NCBI GenBank assembly: GCA_035633215.1
Contig: DASQFI010000058.1
Coordinates: forward strand, 1 to 64,000
Direction: 5' to 3'
Source of the DNA: DASQFI01 sp035633215
Lineage (GTDB): Bacteria; Acidobacteriota; Vicinamibacteria; Vicinamibacterales; SCN-69-37
DNA: 64,000 nt
How positions within the stretch are numbered: position 1 is the stretch's first letter; every line of letters begins with the position of its first letter. This document shows, piece by piece, positions 15,283 to 23,388 of the stretch. The notes below the pieces were generated by a model, which was given only the letters and a program-made list of their open reading frames with translations, did not search any database and had not been told where the DNA came from. The position numbers and the translations under genes are program-made.

Positions 15283-16014
15283 TCAGCACGAAGCGTAGGC
15301 GATCTTCGACGAATCGACCTTGAACCCGGCCTTCTGGAGGCGATCGACGAGCTTTGGAACGGTTTCCTTCACGTGGTCGTTGAACGAGAGGTAGAGGATG
15401 CCATTCGCATCTGACGGCACTTCCAGGTGCTGCTTCTTCAGGATGGCTACGTTGGAGCGGCCGAGCGCGGCGATCAGCATTCCCATTTCGAGGACGACGT
15501 TCTGCCTTGCGCGCGGCTCGGCCTTGTCGGCGCCGGCCGCCTTCGCGTAGCCAATATCGTCTGGAGTCATCAGCACGATCCCAAAGCGACTCCGACCCTC
15601 TCCGGGCCCAATCTCAGCTTCGAGCGCCTCGATGATCGTCAGCCCTCCGCCGCCTGAGTTAGCGAGAACGAATGGGTCGAGTCCGAGCTTGTGAAGCACC
15701 AGTTCAAGCTGCTCACGCGCGACGCTGTCGTGGCCGTGTACGACGAACACTCGTTCCTTCGCGTCCACAGCCTTCTCGCTGACCACGATGCTCGGCGACG
15801 AGGGCTTACCCAGGGCCTCCTCTATCAACTTCCCGAACGCTTCCTTCTCAGCCGCAGGCCCTTGGAGCTGCAGCGTTCCGCTCTTCGGGTACCAAATCAG
15901 ACTGGCGCCGTTCGGAGCCTTGAACTGGTGGCCGTGTGTGACATCGGTCCAGTCGCCCTTCGAGACCGAAGCGACGACGCCCTTCAGGTCTTCAAGGGAG
16001 CCCTGGTGCTTCAT
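15283..16014 (-). CDS. TIR-like nucleotide-binding protein (PF10137/CAP12-type), candidate NADase effector
   Basis: 243 residues. The C-terminal half carries the TIR-like pattern of the predicted nucleotide-binding/CAP12 family: RVFVVHGHDSVAREQLELVL, LGLDPFVLANSGGGG, GIVLMTPDDIGY and RQNVVLEMGMLIAALGRSNV, where the Glu of VLEMG corresponds to the usual catalytic Glu. Related proteins in CBASS degrade NAD when activated. The N-terminal 70 residues form a small alpha/beta unit (HQFKAPNGASLIWYPKSGTL then QLQGP) resembling the TBP-like nucleic-acid-binding fold. GGAG lies upstream of ATG 16014. Fourth gene of the operon. NADase activity is predicted, not shown. Confidence 0.8.
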   Translation of the reverse strand: MKHQGSLEDLKGVVASVSKGDWTDVTHGHQFKAPNGASLIWYPKSGTLQLQGPAAEKEAFGKLIEEALGKPSSPSIVVSEKAVDAKERVFVVHGHDSVAREQLELVLHKLGLDPFVLANSGGGGLTIIEALEAEIGPGEGRSRFGIVLMTPDDIGYAKAAGADKAEPRARQNVVLEMGMLIAALGRSNVAILKKQHLEVPSDANGILYLSFNDHVKETVPKLVDRLQKAGFKVDSSKIAYASC

Positions 16015-16056
16015 ATGTGTCTCCGGCCTTCAGTCCGATAAGCGCCGTTCCCGGTC

Positions 16057-17253
16057 CTACAACAGCTCCAGGAAGTCGTAGTCGGCGGACCTGCTTGACA
16101 GGACGTCGGAGAGCGCCAGGCGCCAGTTCTCCTGATACGCGTCAGAGCTGTCTTTCGGTTGCAGACCGCTGAGCCTGATCTGGCCGTATAGCGCCACTGC
16201 GTCGGCCAACCTCTGGCCCGCCGTCGCTGCACTCACTCGGGCCGTCGGAAGCGCGGCCAGTTCGGCGTACGTCTCCGCCAAGGCACAGACCAAGTGTTTC
16301 CCAGCATCCCACCGTGACCACGCCGTGGGCGGCGTCGCCACCACGGCATTGCAAAAGGAAGTGGCGGTCAGCACCTGCGCTCGAAGGGTCGCGTTCATCT
16401 GCTGAGTTTCGTCGGGATAGACAACCGTTCCCCAAAGGGCCTTCGAGAAGAAACGGGCCGGCGCATCACCGCCGCCTCCCTGACCAGTCGGAGCTTCCCA
16501 CCGCTGACGCGTGAACTTCCACAGGTTCTGGCTGTGTCCGATGCCCGTGGCCGCTGCTCCGAATCCGTATGACAGGAGGCCCATCGGCCCGGCGTAGGCG
16601 TGGAGAACGGGCTTGCCCGTCAGCGCCAACGAGAGGCCTGCGTCGCAGCACCGGCGAACGGCCTCGCGCGAACTCGGAATCCGTTCTTCCTCAAACTCAA
16701 AGGCGTAGTACCAACCGTCCGCGGGCAATGCGGTCGCAGCGTCTACAGCTGCGACGACAGTCGCGTTCCAACCGGTCACTGACCGAGCCAGCGTCACCGA
16801 CGCCAGCGTCGGAAGTCCGAGTGCGTCACCGGCGCTCTTGGCGGCCGCGAACAAGCGAGCATTCAACTCGGCAATGTCAGGTCTCCCGGCTTCGTACATC
16901 GCGGCCGGGGCGACAACGGCCCACACGCCGAGTTCGGATCCGAGTGTCTCCAGCTCAGTGGAAAGAGCGGACAGCTCGACGTCTGTAATCTGCCCAAGGG
17001 TCGCGAGAGTCGTGCGAAACGCCGAGAGCCCGTACGTGTCCAGGTTGTCGTTGGTGAAATCCGGCACGTAGAACTGCGGATCGATGAGGACGGGCGCATG
17101 AAGGGCAGCGTACTGCGCGGTGTACTCGACCGCCTTGTCACGGGTCAGGTCTCGCGGGCTCAAAATCACTCCCGCGCCGTGCCCCGCTTCCAACTGCTCT
17201 ATAACGAGCTTCTGACTCTTGTCCCCGCACTGGTGCCAGGCGCCGCGGTTCAT
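16057..17253 (-). CDS. Unrecognised 398-residue protein, possibly a TIM-barrel-like fold
   Basis: I cannot name the family. The sequence shows regular alternation of hydrophobic strands and helices: AGVILSPRDLTRDKAVEYTA then QYAALHAPVLIDPQFYVPDF, GVWAVVAPAAMYE, GWYYAFEFEEERI and GKPVLHAYAGPMGLLSYGFG, consistent with a barrel enzyme or tRNA-guanine-transglycosylase-like layout, but no catalytic residue set is evident. HAYAGPMG and GIGHSQNLWKF are the most distinctive motifs. No signal peptide. Its ATG (17253) overlaps the kinase stop codon as ATGA, so it is translationally coupled to the kinase and may be its substrate or sensor partner. Confidence 0.6.
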   Translation of the reverse strand: MNRGAWHQCGDKSQKLVIEQLEAGHGAGVILSPRDLTRDKAVEYTAQYAALHAPVLIDPQFYVPDFTNDNLDTYGLSAFRTTLATLGQITDVELSALSTELETLGSELGVWAVVAPAAMYEAGRPDIAELNARLFAAAKSAGDALGLPTLASVTLARSVTGWNATVVAAVDAATALPADGWYYAFEFEEERIPSSREAVRRCCDAGLSLALTGKPVLHAYAGPMGLLSYGFGAAATGIGHSQNLWKFTRQRWEAPTGQGGGGDAPARFFSKALWGTVVYPDETQQMNATLRAQVLTATSFCNAVVATPPTAWSRWDAGKHLVCALAETYAELAALPTARVSAATAGQRLADAVALYGQIRLSGLQPKDSSDAYQENWRLALSDVLSSRSADYDFLELL

Positions 17254-18113
17254 GGCTTAACTCCCGCACCAATCTTTCGAAGAATAGTTGCTACCTGAGC
17301 AGCATCCGCGGGCCGCTTTGCTCGCTGCTTTTCAAGCAGTTTTCCAATCAAGACCCGAAGCGTTCCGTCAAGGCCGAGGAACGCCGGACGTTTCAAATGA
17401 TCATCCCGGTCGCACACGGCATCACGCAACTGGGCGACGGTATGCACTGTCGAATCGATGAACGGCTGTTCTCCCGTTGTCGCCTCGTACAGCAGGATGC
17501 CCACGGCGAAAAGGTCGGTCCTGTGGTCGATGTCGTGTTTACTCCCGTCGAACTGCTCCGGCGCAAAGTATGCGGGCGTGCCGATGCGGGCCCCTTGGAG
17601 CGTCTTCGTTAGGTCAGGCAATCCAAGGTGCCTGGCGAGCCCGAAATCAATGATCACCGGGGTTCCATCCGGGCGCACCCGAATGTTCTGCGGCTTGATG
17701 TCGCGATGAACGATCCCCTTCTCTCTCAGTGCGGCAAGCCCATCGCACAACTGCGCGAAGAACTGAACTGCGTCTTGGAGCGCCCAAGGCTGGCCCGGCT
17801 TGATCTTGTCAGCGAGATCGGCGCCATCGACGAACTCTTCGATGATGAAATGGCGTTGCTGTCCAGGCTTCGAGGAGAACGTGTACTCGCGCAGGCGCAC
17901 CACATTCGGGTGATCGACGGTCTGCATCGCGAGAATCTCGCGGTCGAGCCGGTCGCGCTCGTATGTCGGAGCCACGATCTTCAGACAGAGATCGTGCCCA
18001 TCCTGGTCGCGAACGTGAAAGGCCGCTTTTTGAGCACTGGGCGTGAGGGCCTTGATGAACGTGTAGTCGGGAAACTGTGCTTTCGCGTCAGGCAACGTGA
18101 TCGCGAACGTCAC
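17250..18113 (-). CDS. Cytoplasmic Ser/Thr protein kinase of the candidate defence operon
   Basis: 287 residues from GTG 18113, which shares one base with the TAG of the preceding gene; GAGGG just upstream serves as ribosome site. Kinase motifs: KAAFHVRDQDGHDLCLKIVA with the ATP-binding Lys, HRDIKPQNIRV catalytic loop, IDFGLARHLG and APEQFDG. It ends soon after the C-lobe and has no membrane segment or sensor domain, unlike typical PASTA or RDD kinases. The Gly-rich loop is poor (SAQKAAFH), so ATP binding may be altered. Stop overlaps the next gene by four bases. Coupling to both neighbours implies one complex or pathway. Confidence 0.82.
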   Translation of the reverse strand: MTFAITLPDAKAQFPDYTFIKALTPSAQKAAFHVRDQDGHDLCLKIVAPTYERDRLDREILAMQTVDHPNVVRLREYTFSSKPGQQRHFIIEEFVDGADLADKIKPGQPWALQDAVQFFAQLCDGLAALREKGIVHRDIKPQNIRVRPDGTPVIIDFGLARHLGLPDLTKTLQGARIGTPAYFAPEQFDGSKHDIDHRTDLFAVGILLYEATTGEQPFIDSTVHTVAQLRDAVCDRDDHLKRPAFLGLDGTLRVLIGKLLEKQRAKRPADAAQVATILRKIGAGVKP

Positions 18114-18892
18114 TAAACCCTCGGAAATCGCTGACCGACCAGGGCAGCGAGCTTGTAGTAGTAGGTCCACACCTTCGGTTGACCCGAGGCCGCTTGCTTT
18201 ACGATCGCCGCGCCTCCGTCGGCGTCAATCGCGATCACGCCGATCCCGCTCTGAAGCAGGGCGGGGGCGCGGCGCACGCGTGCAGCTACCGGCTCTGGCA
18301 AGGCAATAAACGATCGATGCGCGAATATCCGGTTTCGCAAGGCCTGGCCTAGGGCCCGCTGCCAGTTGTCGACCTTGACTTCAATCGCGGTGACTTCAGG
18401 GAGGATGTCGCGACAGATCGGCGTCAGTGAAACCGACCCTGCCCAATCGGCGAGGGCTTCAGCTTCGAGCAACGTTCTGACGCGATGCTCCGCGGTCTTG
18501 GGGGAGAGTCGAAGGCGCGTGGCGATTGTGTCGGGCCTCGCGCGGCCGACAACGCGGAGGTAGGCCAGGATGTTGGTCTCGACGGCTCCGGACGCGGCCA
18601 GGCCGGCAACGAGAGGCTGATACGCAGCGACAATCAGGTCCGGCATTCCCGCACCCAGCGGGACCGATCCCGCCATCCAGGCGGGGTGGGACGAACCGAA
18701 GAGCGTCGGCAGATGATCGATCACGCAGTCCTCGATGGCGCATTCGGGGCCACCTCGGCGAGGTCGGAAGAAGGTGACCGGAACTGGAGCGGACGGCGTG
18801 GTTTGCAGCACCGGCGGAAATGTACCATGCCAGGCCGGCGGTCGCTCGCCGTGGTTTGCAGTCCGATAACCTCGGTTCCCGGGCGCCGTCAC
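18113..18892 (-). CDS. Winged-helix/PD-(D/E)XK nuclease-like protein
   Basis: First gene of the five-gene operon. Visible in order are ECAIEDCVIDHLPTLFG with a conserved Glu, GAGMPDLIVAAYQPL with a P-D pair, a winged-helix segment (NILAYLRVVGRARPDTIATR then LRLSPKTAEHRVRTLLE), and AIEVKVDNWQRALGQALRNR with E-x-K. E...PD...ExK is the signature of PD-(D/E)XK nucleases, here interrupted by an HTH. It could be a DNA-binding sensor, nuclease or autoregulator. The start is uncertain: the first 40 residues look low in conservation, and a later start is possible. Confidence 0.65.
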   Translation of the reverse strand: MTAPGNRGYRTANHGERPPAWHGTFPPVLQTTPSAPVPVTFFRPRRGGPECAIEDCVIDHLPTLFGSSHPAWMAGSVPLGAGMPDLIVAAYQPLVAGLAASGAVETNILAYLRVVGRARPDTIATRLRLSPKTAEHRVRTLLEAEALADWAGSVSLTPICRDILPEVTAIEVKVDNWQRALGQALRNRIFAHRSFIALPEPVAARVRRAPALLQSGIGVIAIDADGGAAIVKQAASGQPKVWTYYYKLAALVGQRFPRV

Positions 18893-19472
18893 GACCCGAC
18901 ACCGACCTCGTCAGCCAGGCTGGACTCTGTGCGCTTGGGACTCGGGTGCACGCCAGACTGCGTGGGCTCTGACGATGAGTCCCTTCCAGCGCGAACCACA
19001 GCGTCGGGGTTGCCTGCATCCCGTCGCCTCGACCCTCCGCAGCATCGTTGCGGCGCACGGGGTTCGCGGGCGGGACGAACGGCGCTGACTCGGGTCCACC
19101 AACTCGCCGAATCATGGCGGTTGATAGCCCTTGGTACCGGCGAACGTCCTGTGATGACGTGTTGCCACAAGCCCACCCGCGACGGCTTAACGGCCACTGC
19201 CTTCCTACTTCGACGAATCAACAGCGTCTGACTCTCGAGGGCAGCATCGAAACCCGCGCGCCGCCCGTCCGCTGTCCGACCACCGCACCTGTAAGTTTTT
19301 CCCAAAAAACAGCGTTCGATCAGTATGGCGCGGAAGATCGAAAGTCAGCCGGCAAGCCCGTAGCCGCGCCAATCAAACACCAACCGCTCACACGGTTCCC
19401 GCAACCGCCACCCGGGAGCGGCGCTGGTGTCTCGCTGCTCGGTGGTCTCGTTCCGAAGAACGTGGAGGTCTC
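18893..19472. promoter_or_regulatory. 580-bp divergent intergenic region between cargo operon and T4SS operon
   Basis: No supportable gene. The region must contain promoters for the minus-strand operon (starting 18892) and for the conjugation operon (starting 19473). A short A/T-rich dyad, AGTTTTTCCCAAAAAACAG, lies near 19293. A good ribosome site GGAGG precedes ATG 19473. An origin of transfer could be here, but I see no diagnostic nick sequence. Confidence 0.4.
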
Positions 19473-19787
19473 ATGTCGCTGCTGTCGTTCCTCGCGTCTC
19501 CGTCCCCGACGATCCGCGCCGCGATTCGCCGCATCTGGCTCCTCCTCGTGGCGCTCCTGCTCTTTCCAGCCGTCAGCTTCGCGCAGTCGCCGTGGGAGCG
19601 CGCTGCCGCCAACCTTGAGGCGTCGTTCACCGGCCCGCTCGCGCGATCGCTGGCGCTCGTCGCAATCGTCATTGGCGGTCTGATGTTCATGTTCGGCGAA
19701 GGCGGCGCCAAGCGGCAGATCAGCGGCATCGTCTTCGGTGGCGGCCTCTGCCTCTTCGCCGTCCAGTTCCTCGCTTGGTTGTTCTGA
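19473..19787 (+). CDS. trbC: VirB2/TrbC-family conjugative pilin
   Basis: 104 residues. Long signal-type N-terminus ending VSFAQ, a short segment SPWERAAANLEASFTGPLAR, then two hydrophobic helices (LALVAIVIGGLMFMFGEGG and ISGIVFGGGLCLFAVQFLAW). This is the compact two-helix VirB2/TrbC prepilin layout; the product assembles the conjugative pilus. GGAGG precedes the start. First gene of the transfer operon. Confidence 0.85.
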   Translation: MSLLSFLASPSPTIRAAIRRIWLLLVALLLFPAVSFAQSPWERAAANLEASFTGPLARSLALVAIVIGGLMFMFGEGGAKRQISGIVFGGGLCLFAVQFLAWLF

Positions 19788-19809
19788 CGGACAGAGCGGA
19801 GCGACGGAC

Positions 19810-20118
19810 ATGGCCGCACAGAATCTCCCCGAGTACCGCACGGTCTACCGGGCGCTGCATCGCCCGCTGACCGTATGTGGAGTCGACCGGCGCCTGTTTT
19901 TCCTGGCGCTGCTCGTCGGTGCTGCCACGTTCAATCTGTTCTACAGCTTTCTGGCCGGGTGCCTCCTGTTCAGCGTGCTGTACGCCTTTGCCTTGTGGAG
20001 CACGAACCACGACCCGCAGATGCTTCAGATCCTTCTGCGCTCGGGGACCAACTGCAACCGGTATGACGCCGCGAAACGTGACCAAGTCGAGATTCCCACT
20101 GGGCGGTCGCGATGGTGA
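19810..20118 (+). CDS. trbD: VirB3/TrbD-family T4SS inner-membrane protein
   Basis: 102 residues from ATG 19810: MAAQNLPEYRTVYRALHRPL followed by TVCGVDRRLFFLALLVGAAT, then two adjacent hydrophobic stretches and HDPQMLQILLRSGTNCNRYD. VirB3 proteins anchor at the inner membrane with VirB4. The end overlaps the VirB4 start by seven bases. Confidence 0.85.
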   Translation: MAAQNLPEYRTVYRALHRPLTVCGVDRRLFFLALLVGAATFNLFYSFLAGCLLFSVLYAFALWSTNHDPQMLQILLRSGTNCNRYDAAKRDQVEIPTGRSRW

Positions 20119-22547
20119 GGCTGAATCGCATTCTCAAGGACCACCGCGACGCCGGAACGGTGAACGGGCTGCTGGCCCTGTGGGGCTTCGTGGACGATCA
20201 CGCCTTTCTCACGAAGGCCGGCGCGCTTGGCGTCGTCTATCGCGTGGAAGGCGCGGACTACGAGTGCCTGGATCACCTCGAACGGCGGGTCATCGCGCAT
20301 CGCTTCGAGCAGGCGCTCCGGCAGCTCAACGAGTCCTTCCGCGTCTACCAGTACCTGATCAAACGGCCGGCCGCACCGATTGTCGCCGGCGCCCACGCGC
20401 ACCCGGTCGTCCGCGAGGCGCTAGACAGTCGGGCCGCGTACTTCGCCGCGAAGGGCGACGCGCTCTTTGAGCTGGAGCTCTACCTCGTCGTGCTCTATGA
20501 AGGCTGGACGTATCGAACGAGCCCTTTAACGCGCCTGGCCAGCCTGCTCAGGTCGCCGCGCCAGGCCCTCCGCGAGGTGTTGTCGGTCCGTGGCATCACA
20601 GACGTCATGCAGGAACAGCTCGCGCGGGCCTTGGCGCACCTCCACCAGAAGGCGCTCGCGTTCACGACGCAGTTCGCTGACGCGGTCCACCCAACCCTGC
20701 TGGCGAAGGGCGACGCGTTCCGCGTCCTCCGGCAGCTTCTCAACTACGCGCCTCACAAGGCCGCGTCGGCGCAGCTCAAGTACGACACCCATCTCGATTT
20801 CTTCGTCACGGACTCCGCGATCGATTGCCATCGCGATCACCTCGACATCGACGGGTACCACGTCAAGGCGCTGACGATGAAGGAGCCTCCAGCGAAGACG
20901 TTCGCGCACATGCTGCAGGACCTCTACAGCGTCCCGAGCACCTTGATCGCGTGCCTGGAATGGCAGCGCCGGCCGAACGCGACGATGCGCCGGGACCTCC
21001 GCGCCCGCCAGCGCCACTTCTTCAACAAGCGCGTGTCTATGATCAATTACCTGAGTCCTCAGACCCGGCCGGAAGAGATGCTGGTCGACGACTCAGCAAG
21101 CGCAACCGTCAGCGAACTTGGCCAGACCCTGACCGAGATGGAAGTGCGCGGGCATTTCTTCGGTGCGTGCTCGCTGTCGATCATCGTCTACGACCGCGAC
21201 ACCAACCGGTTGGATCAGAGTGTCGCGGAATGCGTGAAAGCCTTTGCCGGGCACGACGGAGCACTCTACGAGGAGAGTTACAACCTCATGAACGCTTGGC
21301 TCGCGGTCGTGCCCGGCAATGTATCTCACAACCTTCGCCACGTTCCATTGCTCAATACGAACTGCGCGGATCTGAGCTTCCTGTTCACTCTGCACACCGG
21401 CAACCGCACCAGCGCCCACCTCGGCGGGAGGGACTGCCTGGCGGTCTTCGAGACCGATCATCAGACCCCGTACTTCTGGAATCTGCACTGCGACGACGTC
21501 GGCCACACCCTCCTCCTGGGCGCCACCGGCAGCGGCAAGTCGTTCCTGCTGAATTTCATCATCACGCACGCCCAGAAGTACGACCCGGTGACCGTGATCT
21601 TCGACCTCGGCGGCAGCTATGAGAAATTGACCGCGCTGCTCGGTGGAAGCGTGTGGCGCATGGGCCTGGGGCAGCGGGCGTTCACGATCAACCCGTTCTG
21701 CCTCGAGCCGACGGTCGAGAACCGGCACTTCCTGGTGTCGTTCGTACGCGTGCTCCTCCAGTCGGGCGGCCAGTACCGCCTGACCATGCAGGACGATCGA
21801 GACCTCCACGAGGCGGTCGAGAACCTCTACGCGCTCGATCCGGCGCAGCGCCGGCTCTTCACGCTCGCGAACATCCTGCCGCGCTCGCTGTCGCAGCACC
21901 TCCACCGCTGGGTCCAGGGGGGACCGTACGAGGCGCTCTTCGACAACGTGGAAGATACGCTGACGTTCCAACGGATTCAGTGCTTTGACTTCGAGGGCCT
22001 CGACAAATACCCGCTTCTGCTCGAGCCACTCCTTTTCTACGTCCTCCATCGGGCGAGTGCATCCATCGGGGAAGCCGGTGCCGCGTCGCAGCTCAAGCTC
22101 TTCGTCCTGGACGAGGCATGGCGGTTTGCCCAGGACGGGACGCTGAAGGCGTACATCACGGAAGCCCTGAAGACCTGGCGCAAGCGGAACGCGGCGATGC
22201 TGCTTGCCACCCAGAGCAGCGAGGACTTCGCCGCACCCGACCTCCTACGGACGGTCGTCGAGAACTGTCCGACCAAGTTCTTTCTCGCGAATCCCAGCAT
22301 GGACCTCGAGCGGGCGCGGAGCCTCTTTCATCTCAACGAGACCGAGGCCGCTCTGATCACGACACTCGTGCCGCGGCAGCAAGCGCTCTTGAAGCGGCCG
22401 GATCTCTCGAAAGTGCTCAATCTTCACGTTGACCCGAGCTCGTACTGGATCTACACCAACACTCCGCTCGATAACGAGCGGCTCCGGACGACGGCCAATG
22501 GCCGTGACCTCAGGGCCACTGTCGAGCGCGCCGCCGCCCACTCGTAG
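20112..22547 (+). CDS. trbE: VirB4/TrbE-family T4SS ATPase
   Basis: 811 residues. An N-terminal CagE/TrbE/VirB domain (about 170-400) is followed by a RecA-like ATPase with Walker A GATGSGKSFLLNFII, Walker B LKLFVLDEAWRF, and LATQSSEDF. Length and domain order match TrbE. It energises pilus assembly and substrate transfer at the inner membrane. ATG 20112 lies within the end of trbD, implying coupled translation. Confidence 0.93.
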   Translation: MVRLNRILKDHRDAGTVNGLLALWGFVDDHAFLTKAGALGVVYRVEGADYECLDHLERRVIAHRFEQALRQLNESFRVYQYLIKRPAAPIVAGAHAHPVVREALDSRAAYFAAKGDALFELELYLVVLYEGWTYRTSPLTRLASLLRSPRQALREVLSVRGITDVMQEQLARALAHLHQKALAFTTQFADAVHPTLLAKGDAFRVLRQLLNYAPHKAASAQLKYDTHLDFFVTDSAIDCHRDHLDIDGYHVKALTMKEPPAKTFAHMLQDLYSVPSTLIACLEWQRRPNATMRRDLRARQRHFFNKRVSMINYLSPQTRPEEMLVDDSASATVSELGQTLTEMEVRGHFFGACSLSIIVYDRDTNRLDQSVAECVKAFAGHDGALYEESYNLMNAWLAVVPGNVSHNLRHVPLLNTNCADLSFLFTLHTGNRTSAHLGGRDCLAVFETDHQTPYFWNLHCDDVGHTLLLGATGSGKSFLLNFIITHAQKYDPVTVIFDLGGSYEKLTALLGGSVWRMGLGQRAFTINPFCLEPTVENRHFLVSFVRVLLQSGGQYRLTMQDDRDLHEAVENLYALDPAQRRLFTLANILPRSLSQHLHRWVQGGPYEALFDNVEDTLTFQRIQCFDFEGLDKYPLLLEPLLFYVLHRASASIGEAGAASQLKLFVLDEAWRFAQDGTLKAYITEALKTWRKRNAAMLLATQSSEDFAAPDLLRTVVENCPTKFFLANPSMDLERARSLFHLNETEAALITTLVPRQQALLKRPDLSKVLNLHVDPSSYWIYTNTPLDNERLRTTANGRDLRATVERAAAHS

Positions 22548-22556
22548 GAGATACCG

Positions 22557-23375
22557 ATGAAACGACTCCTGATGTTGCTCGTCACGTGCTCGTTGTCGCT
22601 GCTCTGCGCCGCGGCTGAGGCCCAAACCGCCCGCGAAGTGAGCTACACGCCTCAATCTGTCGTGCCTCTCCGAGCGAAGCTGCGTTTCACGACGATGGTC
22701 ATCCTCCCGGAGCAGGAACAGATCCTCGACTTTGTCTGTGGCGACAAGGAGTTCTGGATTGTCTCTGGGGCGCAGAATCTCGCGTACATCAAGCCGGCCA
22801 AGGCGGGTGCCACGACCAATCTCAACCTCGTCACGGCGAGCGGCCGTGTCTATTCGTTCGTGCTGACCGAGGGCGCCGCCGACCCTGATCTGAAGGTGTT
22901 CGTGATCCCTGACGAGACCATGAAAGCGGCCGGCGCCGGTGCGCAAAAGTTCTATTCAACGGCCCAGGTTGAGGAGTTCCGGCGTGCGGCTGATGATGCG
23001 CGCCGGGAAACTGAGGATGCTCGGAAGCAGGTGGATGCCGTGCGAGACGAGGCCGAAAAGACCGTCAACGAGCGGGTCAGTCAATTTCGGGCGACCTTCC
23101 CGACGCAGTTGCAGTTCCCGTATCGCTTCAAAGCGAATCAGCGCCCGTTCTACGTGTCGGCGATCTACACGGACGGGAAGTTCACCTACATCCGGTCCGA
23201 CGCCACCGAACTGTCGGCCCTCTACGAACTGATCGACAGTCCGACGAGTCGGTTCAAGTCGCCGAACCTGATCAACTTCCAGGTCGAGAACGGCGTCTAC
23301 GTGGTGCCCAAGGTGCTCGAGAGCGGCTACCTCGTGGTCGGCAAGCAGAAGCTCGTCTTCGAAGCGGTTCGCTGA
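22557..23375 (+). CDS. trbG: TrbG/VirB9-family T4SS core-complex protein
   Basis: 272 residues with a clear signal peptide (MKRLLMLLVTCSLSLLCAAA then EAQ). N-terminal domain includes LDFVCGDKEFWIVSGAQNLA and YIKPAKAGATTNLNLVTASG, as in VirB9. A coiled-coil-like linker (AADDARRETEDARKQVDAVR) is followed by a beta-rich C-terminal domain (RPFYVSAIYTDGKFTYIRSD). It belongs to the outer-membrane/periplasmic core with VirB10. The charged linker is longer than usual. Confidence 0.85.
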   Translation: MKRLLMLLVTCSLSLLCAAAEAQTAREVSYTPQSVVPLRAKLRFTTMVILPEQEQILDFVCGDKEFWIVSGAQNLAYIKPAKAGATTNLNLVTASGRVYSFVLTEGAADPDLKVFVIPDETMKAAGAGAQKFYSTAQVEEFRRAADDARRETEDARKQVDAVRDEAEKTVNERVSQFRATFPTQLQFPYRFKANQRPFYVSAIYTDGKFTYIRSDATELSALYELIDSPTSRFKSPNLINFQVENGVYVVPKVLESGYLVVGKQKLVFEAVR

Positions 23376-23388
23376 CCGGAGGTACGTC

